Shown piece by piece: positions 34,624 through 42,546 of a stretch of DNA of 64,000 nucleotides. The notes under the pieces are model-generated. The model did not search any database. It was not told the DNA's origin and saw only the letters and a list, made by a program, of their open reading frames with translations. Location of the stretch: contig CACZNH010000002.1 in assembly GCA_902782465.1 (NCBI GenBank), positions 176,998-240,997 on the forward strand, in the 5' to 3' direction. This DNA is from an uncultured Bacteroidales bacterium (GTDB lineage Bacteria > Bacteroidota > Bacteroidia > Bacteroidales > Muribaculaceae). Made by a program: the position numbers and the translations under genes. The first letter of the stretch is position 1, and each line of letters begins with the position of its first letter.

Positions 34624-35189
34624 AAAAGCGTGTGTTAATAGTAGAGCCCTCCGAGGTCATAACCGAGGGGCTGAAATCCATCCTTGAGGACCAAATCCGC
34701 TTCAAGGTGCTGGACCCTGTGGCCGATGTGGACAAGCTGGCCGAGCGCATCATCGCCTCCCGGCCCGACATCCTCCTCATCAACCCCACGATGGTCGACA
34801 ATGTCATGCAGTTGCCCGGCAAGCAGGAGATGACCGTCGTGGCGCTGGTTTATCAGTATGTGAGCCGTGATGCTCTCAAGAACTACGATGCCATAGTGGA
34901 CATCTGCGACAGCCGTGCTACCATCATCGAGACACTGGCACAAGCCACGGCCGACGAGTCCAGCGCTGCCCACAGCAACTACGAACTCACCAAGCGCGAG
35001 ACTGCCGTTCTGGTCGAACTGGCCCAGGGAAAAACCAACAAGGAGATTGCCGACTCCCTCAACGTCAGCGTCCACACCGTCATTTCCCACCGCAAGAACA
35101 TCACCCACAAGACCGGCATCAAGAGCGTCGCAGGCCTCACCGTCTACGCCATGCTCAACAACCTCCTCGACGAATCGGCCATCATCTAG
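34620..35189 (+). CDS. LuxR-type regulator with degenerate receiver domain
   Basis: A 189-residue protein laid out as receiver plus LuxR HTH. The HTH (about 128-180) is intact: LTKRETAVLVELAQGKTNKEIA and VSVHTVISHRKNI. In the receiver (1-118) the phospho-acceptor position reads LLINPTMV with Asn55 in place of Asp, and the acidic pair after strand 1 reads IVEPSE, so normal phosphorylation is unlikely. The start at 34620 overlaps the hemerythrin stop (ATGA) and is preferred over the upstream in-frame start. It is followed by a strong terminator. Confidence 0.9.
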   Translation: MKKRVLIVEPSEVITEGLKSILEDQIRFKVLDPVADVDKLAERIIASRPDILLINPTMVDNVMQLPGKQEMTVVALVYQYVSRDALKNYDAIVDICDSRATIIETLAQATADESSAAHSNYELTKRETAVLVELAQGKTNKEIADSLNVSVHTVISHRKNITHKTGIKSVAGLTVYAMLNNLLDESAII

Positions 35190-35224
35190 CCCGTGAGTTC
35201 AGCTGGGTATCAGTGAGTACATGT

Positions 35225-35246
35225 AGATACGCAAAATCTTGCGTCT
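35225..35246. repeat. GAGACGCAAAA palindrome, one mismatch
   Basis: A 22-base near-palindrome (GATACGCAAAA / TCTTGCGTCTC) followed by CCAATCGTTAGGTGATA. The flank resembles that after the copy at 59283 (CCAACCATGTGGCGATA), so the repeat unit is longer than the palindrome. Confidence 0.75.
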
Positions 35247-35278
35247 CCAATCGTTAGGTGATACCAAATGCTGCCCAT

Positions 35279-35300
35279 GAGACGCAAAATTTTGCGTCTC
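35279..35300. repeat. GAGACGCAAAA palindrome, perfect copy
   Basis: A perfect 22-base palindrome of two GAGACGCAAAA half-sites meeting in the centre, in the spacer between the LuxR gene and its terminator. Confidence 0.85.
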
Positions 35301-35350
35301 TTCATGCCTCCGTGCTTTATTATCATCGAACTCACTTTAACACAGCAACA

Positions 35351-35400
35351 AACAACGCGTCCATCCATCTATTCTATTTATCCAGGACGCGTTGTTTTTT
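35351..35400 (+). terminator. Terminator of the hemerythrin-LuxR operon
   Basis: A 12-base stem AACAACGCGTCC / GGACGCGTTGTT with a 22-base loop and a following T-run. It lies about 160 bases past the LuxR stop, beyond two palindromes. Confidence 0.85.
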
Positions 35401-35478
35401 TGATAAATCAGGTTCCATCACCGAGACGTTGCAGCATGATGGCCCAAGCGACACAAAGTCCAGTCCCAATGATGCACG

Positions 35479-37620
35479 TTATTTCTTCATCTTCTCCTTC
35501 ATGATTTCAATACTCAATGCAACATCTTTGGTTTTGGGATTCTGTTCTCCCAATTTTATCTTACGAATTTCATAAGCCTTTTCAAAATACTCCAACGCCT
35601 TTTTATAGTCTCCCTGTTCTCTATAAACCCACCCGATGTTGTTGTAATCTGTGGCCGTGTCAGGGTGTTCTTTGCCCAATACTTTCTCTTTGATGTCCAA
35701 AGCCTTGAAATGGAACTCCAGCGCCTTGTCGTATTCGTCTTGACTATCGTAAACCAAACCGATGTTATTGTATGACGTGGCCGTGTGCGGGTGTTCTTTG
35801 CCCAATACTTTCTCACGGATATCCAAAGCCTTGAAATGGAACTCCAGCGCTTTGTTGTATTCGCCTTGTTTCTCGTAAACCACACCTATGTTATTGTAAT
35901 TTATGGCCGTGTCAGGGTGTTCTTTGCCTAATTTTTTCTCATCGATGTCCAAAGCCTTGAAATGGTACTCCAGCGCCTTGGCGTATTCGCCTTGGCGATA
36001 GTAAACCAAACCGATGTTGTTGTAGGACTGAGCCGTGTCAGGATGTTCTTTGCCCAATACTTTCTCACGGATGTCCAAAGCCTTGAAATAGTACTCCAGC
36101 GCCTTGTCGTATTTACCTTGGCTCTTGTAAACCACACCGATGTTGTTGTAATCTATGGCTGTGTCAGGGTGTTCTTTGCCCAATACTTTCTCATCGATGT
36201 CCAAAGCCTTAAAATAGAGCTCCAGCGCCTTGTCATATTCACCTTGGCTCTTATAAACCAACCCGATTTCATTGTATGACGTAGCCGTGTCAGGGTGTTC
36301 TTTACCCAATACTTTCTCACGGATTTCAAGTGCCTTTTTATGGAACTCCAGCGCTTTGTCGTATTCACTTTGGTACCAGTAAACCCCACCGATGTTATTG
36401 TAGGAAGTGGCTATCTCTTTGCTATCTGTGCCATATAGTTTTTCGGTTATGGCAATTTGGCGGAGATAGACATCAATGGCTTGCTTATAGAAAGCATAAT
36501 CATAAAGAAACCCAGCATAGTCAAGCAGCAGTTGGGCATATTTCTTATCGTCGTAGTCGCTGCGCTTTGCCCAATCGTCGGCTTTTGCGTATATCTCTGC
36601 TATACGTTTGATGCGCTCCTCGATGGGCTTCTCTGCTTCTGCCATGACGGTCTTGATTTGCAGCAATTGGGCTTCGATGTGTTCATGCATCTGTTCATGT
36701 TTTGTGTCAATTTCCTCCATGAGTTGCTCGCCGTCTTTCTCCAATTTTTGAAGCAAACTATTAGCTAAATCGAGGTTACCTGACTTAAAAGCATTGATAG
36801 CGTCTTGCAGTTTCTTGCTGACTTGTTGTTTGCTAAGTTCGGCAATTTGCTTTGCAGCACCTAATAGGGCATTCTGTTGACGTTCAAACTCTTGCAATAT
36901 TTCATTGCGCTCAATTTGATTCTGGCTTAAAGTGGCCGAAAAATCGGGATCCTCAGGATATTTCTCGATACTTTTCCTTACCGACTCGATGTTTTTATCC
37001 AGCCATTGCAGCCTTTTTTTCAACTGCAAGTATTCTTTATTGTTAAAAGCAAAAGCAAGCTCAGACATATCGACGATAGGTACATCGCCCAAAGTAATCT
37101 CGCCTTTTTCCACTTTAAGTTCGCTGTTGCCGCCGAACAGGAGGCTGTCGAGCCACAAAACATAATCCAGATGGAGTTCGGGTGTGGTATTATAGCTGCC
37201 CCAAAAGTGTTCTAGCTGTAGCTCGATATGGTTTTTGAATTTGGTCAATTCCAATGATTCTTTTTCATTTTGACCATGCTCGCTCTCCTTGAAATAGATG
37301 AATAATGGTAGTTTGCGTTTTCTGTTCTCTTCTTCGGCTACAGTGAATTCTTCCATTGTAAAACCACCAGCTTTGAGATAAAAGAGTACTACAAACACAT
37401 CACAGTTCCTGACATACTCGTTATACTCATTCTGCTTCCGTTCATCCATATAAGCAGGGTCAAGATATTCCCAGATATCCAGTATAATTGAGATGCCTCG
37501 ATCAGCATAATGATGGTTTAGTCGGGAGATTAATCTCTCAAAACCTTCTCGGTCTTGTTTCAGTTCACTGGACGATGCCAGGAAAACTCTAAAAGTATTT
37601 ACCGTTTTTGTTTTCATCAT
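35479..37620 (-). CDS. TIR/DUF4062-like N-domain fused to coiled coil and TPR repeats
   Basis: A 713-residue soluble protein. Residues 1-120 (FRVFLASSSELKQDREGF, NCDVFVVLFY, GGFTMEEF) match the start of DUF4062/TIR-like domains that in other proteins act as nucleotide- or NAD-linked effectors. Glu in FTMEEF sits where TIR domains have their catalytic Glu, but activity is not proven. Residues about 195-345 are charged coiled coil. Residues about 370-700 hold eight TPR units of the TPR_12/kinesin-light-chain type; the last seven have a fixed 42-residue period and are nearly identical (YNNIGxVYxxQGEYDKALE, KVLGKEHPDTA). No signal peptide. It is divergent from an EEP nuclease. TIR-TPR fusions occur in defence and signalling, so a role in immunity is plausible but inferred. 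Confidence 0.78.
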   Translation of the reverse strand: MMKTKTVNTFRVFLASSSELKQDREGFERLISRLNHHYADRGISIILDIWEYLDPAYMDERKQNEYNEYVRNCDVFVVLFYLKAGGFTMEEFTVAEEENRKRKLPLFIYFKESEHGQNEKESLELTKFKNHIELQLEHFWGSYNTTPELHLDYVLWLDSLLFGGNSELKVEKGEITLGDVPIVDMSELAFAFNNKEYLQLKKRLQWLDKNIESVRKSIEKYPEDPDFSATLSQNQIERNEILQEFERQQNALLGAAKQIAELSKQQVSKKLQDAINAFKSGNLDLANSLLQKLEKDGEQLMEEIDTKHEQMHEHIEAQLLQIKTVMAEAEKPIEERIKRIAEIYAKADDWAKRSDYDDKKYAQLLLDYAGFLYDYAFYKQAIDVYLRQIAITEKLYGTDSKEIATSYNNIGGVYWYQSEYDKALEFHKKALEIREKVLGKEHPDTATSYNEIGLVYKSQGEYDKALELYFKALDIDEKVLGKEHPDTAIDYNNIGVVYKSQGKYDKALEYYFKALDIREKVLGKEHPDTAQSYNNIGLVYYRQGEYAKALEYHFKALDIDEKKLGKEHPDTAINYNNIGVVYEKQGEYNKALEFHFKALDIREKVLGKEHPHTATSYNNIGLVYDSQDEYDKALEFHFKALDIKEKVLGKEHPDTATDYNNIGWVYREQGDYKKALEYFEKAYEIRKIKLGEQNPKTKDVALSIEIMKEKMKK
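35521..36402 (-). repeat. Seven tandem 126-base TPR-coding repeats
   Basis: Seven in-register units of 126 bases (42 codons) with very high DNA identity inside the TPR gene, for example the recurring phrase TTCTTTGCCCAATACTTTCT on the plus strand. The near identity suggests recent duplication or gene conversion. Confidence 0.9.
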
Positions 37621-37646
37621 TCAGTCGGCTTGGTGGTTTTAACCTG

Positions 37647-37654
37647 CAAATATA
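37647..37654 (-). promoter_or_regulatory. -7 box of the TIR/DUF4062-TPR gene
   Basis: The minus strand reads TATATTTG, 27 bases upstream of the ATG at 37620. No -33 TTTG at the usual spacing. Confidence 0.5.
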
Positions 37655-37723
37655 ATAAAATCCGTGAGAAATTTCAGATAAATCTGCTGTTTCGTGAGGT
37701 TGATGCGCTTTTTCCTTGTCTAT

Positions 37724-37755
37724 TTTGCATAATTGGGGGAGATTCTTTATTTTTG
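37724..37755 (+). promoter_or_regulatory. Promoter of the EEP nuclease gene
   Basis: TTTG (37724-37727), 20 bases, then TATTTTTG (37748-37755): a full Bacteroidales promoter, leader about 30 bases. Confidence 0.75.
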
Positions 37756-37791
37756 CAGGGAATATTAATCTCTATCTAAAACTGTAATCTT

Positions 37792-38772
37792 ATGGCAACG
37801 AAGAAAGAAACACAACAAGCCACTATCTATGATGAAATACCTATCGAGATAGCCCAGAATCTTGCCCTGCTCAGGGAGGACCTGGACCAGAAAATCCCAT
37901 CCAAGGAACTCGACCGCAACCTGCTCATCGCCACCTGGAACATCCGTGAATTTTCCGGACTGACCCGCAAGTGGATGAGTGAGACCAAGGACTCGCCGCG
38001 CCGTGACCTGCATTCGGTATTCTGCATCGCCGAGATATTGAGCCGCTTTGATGTCATCGCCATCCAGGAGGTGGGCGGCAGCCTCAGGGCGTTGCGCGAC
38101 ACCCTCAAGCTGCTGGGCGATAACTGGTCGATGATATTGACCGATGTCAACAAGAGCGCTTCGGGAGGCTATGAGCGCATGGCCTATCTGTTTGACACAC
38201 GCAGGGTCCAGCTATCGGGCCTGGCTGGCGAAATCGTCATCCCCAACGAGTGGGTCAAGGACCCCGAGAAGGTCATCAACGAACAGTTCGTACGTTCCCC
38301 CTATGCCGTCAGCTTCCGCACCTGTGACAAGACGTTTATCCTGGTAACGGTTCACATTATCTATGGCAAATCTTCCAACGACCGCATCAAGGAGGTTAAA
38401 GGCATCGCCAAGTGGCTCAGCGATTGGGCCAGCGATATCAATGCCTATGACCAGAACTTGATTGTGCTGGGCGACTTCAACATCGATGAGCGCGGTGATT
38501 TGCTGGACAAGACGTTCTTGAGCGAGGGCCTGTATGTCCCCGAACAATTGCAGCAACTGACGCGTTCCATCTTTGACGCCACCAAGTACTATGACCAGAT
38601 TGCCTGGTTCAACACCAAGAAAGGCAAGCGACCCAAGCTGTCGCTGGAATTCTTGGATGCCGGCAACTACGACTTCGTCCCGACGGCATTGAGCAACCGC
38701 GGCCTGGCCAAGACCTCCCTCTCGTTCATGATGTCCGACCACTATCCCCTCTGGGCTAATTTCCAAATTTAA
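37792..38772 (+). CDS. Endonuclease/exonuclease/phosphatase (EEP) family protein
   Basis: A 326-residue DNase I-fold protein without a signal peptide. All catalytic motifs are present: TWNIREF (Asn50), IQEVGG (Glu93), VHIIYG (His), LGDFNID (Asp228, Asn230) and SDHYPLW (Asp316, His317). It may cut DNA or RNA or act on a phosphodiester; the substrate is unknown. An N-terminal 40-residue extension is helical and charged. It is divergent from the TIR/DUF4062-TPR gene with a promoter for each in the 171-base spacer, and is closed by a large hairpin terminator. Confidence 0.88.
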   Translation: MATKKETQQATIYDEIPIEIAQNLALLREDLDQKIPSKELDRNLLIATWNIREFSGLTRKWMSETKDSPRRDLHSVFCIAEILSRFDVIAIQEVGGSLRALRDTLKLLGDNWSMILTDVNKSASGGYERMAYLFDTRRVQLSGLAGEIVIPNEWVKDPEKVINEQFVRSPYAVSFRTCDKTFILVTVHIIYGKSSNDRIKEVKGIAKWLSDWASDINAYDQNLIVLGDFNIDERGDLLDKTFLSEGLYVPEQLQQLTRSIFDATKYYDQIAWFNTKKGKRPKLSLEFLDAGNYDFVPTALSNRGLAKTSLSFMMSDHYPLWANFQI

Positions 38773-38795
38773 AAGGAGATACCGCTTCAATCTAA

Positions 38796-38846
38796 TGTCT
38801 GGTCCCGAAAAGCGTTGTTTTTCTTCAACGTTTTCAGGACCAGACA
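38796..38846 (+). terminator. Terminator of the EEP gene
   Basis: Long hairpin: TGTCTGGTCC pairs with GGACCAGACA and the inner CGAAAAGCGTTG pairs imperfectly with CAACGTTTTC around a TTTTTCTT loop. Confidence 0.8.
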
Positions 38847-38960
38847 TACTTTTGTCTGTCCGTGTCCGTTAAAGACGTGATGGCAAAAGATAAGAACCAT
38901 TCACGATTAGTATTGACTAAAAAACTAGAGTCTTGGGATTATAGTGTGAAGTCTTTTTAT

Positions 38961-38968
38961 TATCTTTG
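38961..38968 (+). promoter_or_regulatory. -7 box of mlaE
   Basis: TATCTTTG, 23 bases upstream of the ATG at 38992. The -33 box is weak (TTG at 38933, spacing too long). Confidence 0.5.
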
Positions 38969-38991
38969 CAGGTTGAAATAATACGAAAGAT

Positions 38992-39738
38992 ATGTTATTG
39001 ACTAAAATGCTCGATAAGTTTGGAGACTACTGCATGTTCATGTGGAGGGTTATTGCCATCCCTGACAAGTGGAAAGTGTTCTTCAAACGTTACCTTGATG
39101 AAATCGGCAAGTTGGGTATCGATTCCATCCCGCTGATTATCATCGTGTCGCTGTTTATCGGTTCGTTGTGTACGATTCTGATTAAGCTCAACATCTCCAA
39201 TCCCCTGCTGCCGCGCTACACGGTGGGTCTGACCACGCGTGAGATTATCCTGCTGGAGTTCTCATCGACCATCCTGTGCCTGATTCTCTCGGGTAAAATC
39301 GGTTCCAACATCGCGAGTGAGATTGGAACGATGCGCGCCACCGAACAGATTGATGCCCTCGATATCATGGGTATCAACAGCGCCAATTTCCTGGCAGCGC
39401 CCAAGATTTTGGCCCTCATCACCATTCTGCCGTTCCTGGTGGTTATCTGTATGGCAACCAGCCTCTTCGGCGGTTGGCTTATCTGTATCATCACGGGAAT
39501 TGTCGACCCCGATACCTACATATTTGGTATCCAGTCGCTGTTCATTGAGTGGTATGTGTGGTTTGCCCTCATCAAGTCGCTGGTGTTTGCCTTCCTGATG
39601 TCAACCATTGCCTGCTATTACGGTTACACGGTGCAGGGCGGTTCGGTCGAGGTGGGTAAGGCCAGTACCGATACCGTAGTGGTGAGCAACATCATGATTC
39701 TAGTGGCGGATGTAATCCTGACGCTGCTATTGCTTTAG
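38992..39738 (+). CDS. mlaE: ABC transporter permease MlaE
   Basis: A 248-residue integral membrane protein of the MlaE family, with about five transmembrane helices and the conserved segment SGKIGSNIASEIGTMRATEQIDALDIMGI that couples to the ATPase. The MlaFEDB-type system moves phospholipids between the inner and outer membrane. mlaF follows after array F; the MlaD substrate-binding subunit is not found here. Confidence 0.92.
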   Translation: MLLTKMLDKFGDYCMFMWRVIAIPDKWKVFFKRYLDEIGKLGIDSIPLIIIVSLFIGSLCTILIKLNISNPLLPRYTVGLTTREIILLEFSSTILCLILSGKIGSNIASEIGTMRATEQIDALDIMGINSANFLAAPKILALITILPFLVVICMATSLFGGWLICIITGIVDPDTYIFGIQSLFIEWYVWFALIKSLVFAFLMSTIACYYGYTVQGGSVEVGKASTDTVVVSNIMILVADVILTLLLL

Positions 39739-39744
39739 TCTGAT

Positions 39745-39786
39745 AACTGACAACTGAAAACTGAAAACTGAAAACTGACAACTGAA
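39745..39786 (+). repeat. Heptamer array F (6 units)
   Basis: Six units of AACTGAC/AACTGAA between mlaE and mlaF, ending two bases before the mlaF ATG. TGA occurs in every unit. Confidence 0.92.
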
Positions 39787-39788
39787 AT

Positions 39789-40583
39789 ATGATTGAAGTC
39801 AAGCATTTATCCAAATCCTTCAAGGAAGACGGTGGCGTGCGTCAGGTATTGTTCGACGTGAGCTGTAAACTGTATGACGGCAAGACCAACCTCATCATCG
39901 GACAGTCAGGCTCGGGTAAGACGGTGCTGATTAAGAACATCGTCGGCCTGTTTGACCCCGATGAGGGCGAAATCCTGTATGACGGTCGCGACATTACCAA
40001 GATGAACCGCAAACAACGCAAGGACTTGCGCAAGGAAATCGGTATGCTGTTCCAGGGCTCGGCCTTGTTCGACAGCGAGACGGTGATGGGTAACGTCATG
40101 TTCCCCCTGGTGATGTTTGGCGGCATGGCAAACAGCGAGATGCGTGACCGTGCCCAGTTCTGTATCGACCGCGTGAACCTCACGGGTAGCGAGAACAAGT
40201 TTCCCAGCGAGCTCTCGGGCGGTATGCAGAAGCGCTGTGCCATTGCCCGCGCCATAGCCTTGAATCCCCGATACCTCTTCTGCGACGAGCCCAACTCGGG
40301 CCTTGACCCCAAGACTTCGATTGTCATCGACGAATTGTTGAGCGACATCACCCACGAGTTCGGCATCACCACCATCATCAATACCCACGACATGAACTCG
40401 GTGATGGGTATTGGCGAGAACATCGTGTTTATCAATAAGGGTCATGTGGGATGGATTGGCAACAAGGACGAGGTCTATAATGTTGACAACGATGACTTGA
40501 ACAATTTCGTCTATGCCACCGACCTGTTCCGTGACGTGCGCAAGTACCGTCGCGAACACGGCTACAAACCAACGAGGAGTTAG
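39789..40583 (+). CDS. mlaF: ABC transporter ATPase MlaF
   Basis: A 264-residue ABC ATPase: Walker A GQSGSGKT (about 38-45), Q-loop, signature LSGGMQKRCAIARA (about 140), Walker B YLFCDEPNSGLDP and the switch His (NTHDM). It powers the MlaE permease encoded just upstream. The stop codon TAG is part of heptamer array G. Confidence 0.94.
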   Translation: MIEVKHLSKSFKEDGGVRQVLFDVSCKLYDGKTNLIIGQSGSGKTVLIKNIVGLFDPDEGEILYDGRDITKMNRKQRKDLRKEIGMLFQGSALFDSETVMGNVMFPLVMFGGMANSEMRDRAQFCIDRVNLTGSENKFPSELSGGMQKRCAIARAIALNPRYLFCDEPNSGLDPKTSIVIDELLSDITHEFGITTIINTHDMNSVMGIGENIVFINKGHVGWIGNKDEVYNVDNDDLNNFVYATDLFRDVRKYRREHGYKPTRS

Positions 40584-40625
40584 GAGTTAGGAGTTAGAAG
40601 TTAGAAGTTAGAAGTTAGAAGTTAG
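40577..40625 (+). repeat. Heptamer array G (7 units)
   Basis: Three GAGTTAG then four AAGTTAG units; the first unit contains the last bases and stop codon of mlaF. TAG occurs in every unit. Downstream, CTATAGCATCTATA occurs twice with an 18-base period (40637-40650, 40655-40668). Confidence 0.92.
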
Positions 40626-40690
40626 AAGTGACTTCTCTATAGCATCTATAAATACTATAGCATCTATATCATCAAGAGTTAGAAAAATCA

Positions 40691-41323
40691 ATGAAAACCA
40701 GCGATATCAATTGTAAAGAAGAAATCCTTGAGCTGTTGCGTTCCACGGGACGTGAGGGCATCGAGGATGTGATTGGCGATTTGGAGGCTTGGGGTTTTTT
40801 CACGGCTCCCGCATCGGCCGGACATCACCTGAACACCGAGGGCGGACTGGCACGCCATTCACTCAACACCTGCAAGGCTGCGCTTGCCGTTTGGGAGGCG
40901 ATGAAGGCGATTGAGCCAAGCCTGGAGCATGAGGTGAAGCGTGAGAGCATCATCCTGGCCAGCCTGCTGCATGACGTCTGCAAGTGTGACATCTACAAGC
41001 GCTCTGTCAAGAAGCGCAAGAATGCTTTAGGCATTTGGGAAGATGCCGAGGGTTATAAGATTACCTATAAAGGCTTCCCGATGGGGCATGGCGAGAAGTC
41101 GCTCACCCTGTTGCTGTGCAGTGGTCTGCCCCTCAATGACGACGAGATGCTGGCCATCCGTTGGCACATGGGCGCTTGGGGCGTGAACCAGAACAGCTAT
41201 GAGGATGTCCGTAACTATGATGCCGCCCGCAAACTATATCCCCTCGTCACCATTGTGCAGACCGCCGACGGCTTGGCTGCCAGCATTATGGAACGCACGG
41301 GCGAGGAAATCGACGAGTTATGA
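40691..41323 (+). CDS. HD-domain phosphohydrolase-like protein
   Basis: A 210-residue protein with HD-superfamily residues: ARHSLNT (His), LLHDVCKCDIYK (His-Asp), later HGEKS and RWHMGAW. The pattern resembles the HD domain of YhaM-type 3'-5' exoribonucleases and small hydrolases, but there is no OB domain. The substrate is unknown. It overlaps the following amidotransferase gene by four bases. Confidence 0.82.
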   Translation: MKTSDINCKEEILELLRSTGREGIEDVIGDLEAWGFFTAPASAGHHLNTEGGLARHSLNTCKAALAVWEAMKAIEPSLEHEVKRESIILASLLHDVCKCDIYKRSVKKRKNALGIWEDAEGYKITYKGFPMGHGEKSLTLLLCSGLPLNDDEMLAIRWHMGAWGVNQNSYEDVRNYDAARKLYPLVTIVQTADGLAASIMERTGEEIDEL

Positions 41324-42033
41324 TGCGCATCAACATCCTGCTCTGCGACACCTTCCCAGGTCGCTTGCCTGATTTCATTCCCAACTATGAATCATTGTTC
41401 ATGGACTTGTTTGCCAGCATTGGCGAGCAGCCTGAATATCGCATTTTCCAGACCTGGCAGGGCGAAGTCCCGGCTGACATCCACACCGATGAACTCTATC
41501 TGATTCCCGGCAGTCTGGATTCGGCCTACGACGACCAACCCTGGATTCTCAATCTGCTGCAATGGATTCAACGTGCCTATCACGGTGGTGCCAAGATGAT
41601 GGGCATATGTTTCGGCCATCAGGTCATCGCACGTGCCCTTGGCGGCAAGGTGTGTCCCTTTGATGGCGGCATGGGCGTCGGCATCAGGACTTCGCAGGTA
41701 ATCGATGAGCAGATGAAGCCATATTTTCATGGTCAGGAAATGCGTTTGCTCTACAGCCACCATGACCAGGTAATGGCGTTGCCGCAGGATGCTGTGCTGT
41801 GTGCCACCAGCGATTTCTGCAAGCACGAATCCTTCAGGATTGGTCGGCAGGTAATCACTTTCCAGGGCCATCCCGAGTTTACGGTAGCCTACAGCCGCCA
41901 CCTGCTCAACAACTTCTGCGAAGACTTGGACGATGCTGTCAAGCAAACGGCTTTGCAAAGCCTTGACCGCATGGAGCCGCAAGGCCAAGCCGCGGCCCGA
42001 TATGCCCTCGACCTGCTATTCGGCAGAAACTAA
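41320..42033 (+). CDS. Class I glutamine amidotransferase-like protein
   Basis: A 237-residue single-domain GATase of the type found as stand-alone GMP-synthase-like proteins. The nucleophile is Cys97 in GICFGHQV; the His184-x-Glu186 pair is in FQGHPEF. Such proteins hydrolyse gamma-glutamyl compounds or act in purine metabolism; the true substrate is unknown. It starts inside the stop of the HD gene, and array H separates it from queF. Confidence 0.85.
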   Translation: MMRINILLCDTFPGRLPDFIPNYESLFMDLFASIGEQPEYRIFQTWQGEVPADIHTDELYLIPGSLDSAYDDQPWILNLLQWIQRAYHGGAKMMGICFGHQVIARALGGKVCPFDGGMGVGIRTSQVIDEQMKPYFHGQEMRLLYSHHDQVMALPQDAVLCATSDFCKHESFRIGRQVITFQGHPEFTVAYSRHLLNNFCEDLDDAVKQTALQSLDRMEPQGQAAARYALDLLFGRN

Positions 42034-42037
42034 AAAA

Positions 42038-42072
42038 AACTGACAACAGACAACTGAAAACTGAAAACTGAA
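42038..42072 (+). repeat. Heptamer array H (5 units)
   Basis: AACTGAC, AACAGAC, then three AACTGAA, ending two bases before the queF ATG. The second unit lacks TGA because of one substitution. Confidence 0.88.
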
Positions 42073-42074
42073 TT

Positions 42075-42545
42075 ATGGCAAGAACTGATCAAGAACTGGA
42101 GGGCGTGACGCTGCTGGGCAACCAGGGCACAAAGTATGAGTTTGACTACCGCCCCGATGTGCTGGAAACTTTCGAGAACAAGCACCCTGAGAATGAGTAT
42201 GTGGTGACGCTCGATTGCCCCGAGTTCACGTCGTTGTGTCCCAAGACGGGCCAACCCGACTTTGGCCGCATCATCATCAACTATATCCCTCGCCAGCGCA
42301 TGGTCGAGAGCAAGAGCCTGAAGCTGTACCTCTTCAGCTTCCGCAACCATGGTGACTTCCATGAGGATTGTGTCAACATCATCATGAAGGACCTGGTCAA
42401 GCTCATGGACCCCAAGTATATCGAGGTTATCGGACTGTTCAACCCTCGCGGCGGCATCAGCATCAAGCCGTTTGCCAACCATGGCGATGCAGAGCACCAG
42501 GAAATGGTGCGCGCCCGCCTCATCAGCAATTTCCACAACGAATGA
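42075..42545 (+). CDS. queF: NADPH-dependent 7-cyano-7-deazaguanine reductase
   Basis: Reduces preQ0 to preQ1 in queuosine synthesis. The 156-residue type I (unimodular) enzyme has the active-site Cys55 in [13 protein letters not shown] and the partner Asp62; the QueF motif [15 protein letters not shown] binds NADPH. queC follows after 1 base, so the two consecutive-acting enzymes are co-expressed. queD and queE are not in the window. Confidence 0.96.
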   Translation: MARTDQELEGVTLLGNQGTKYEFDYRPDVLETFENKHPENEYVVTLDCPEFTSLCPKTGQPDFGRIIINYIPRQRMVESKSLKLYLFSFRNHGDFHEDCVNIIMKDLVKLMDPKYIEVIGLFNPRGGISIKPFANHGDAEHQEMVRARLISNFHNE

Positions 42546-42546
42546 C

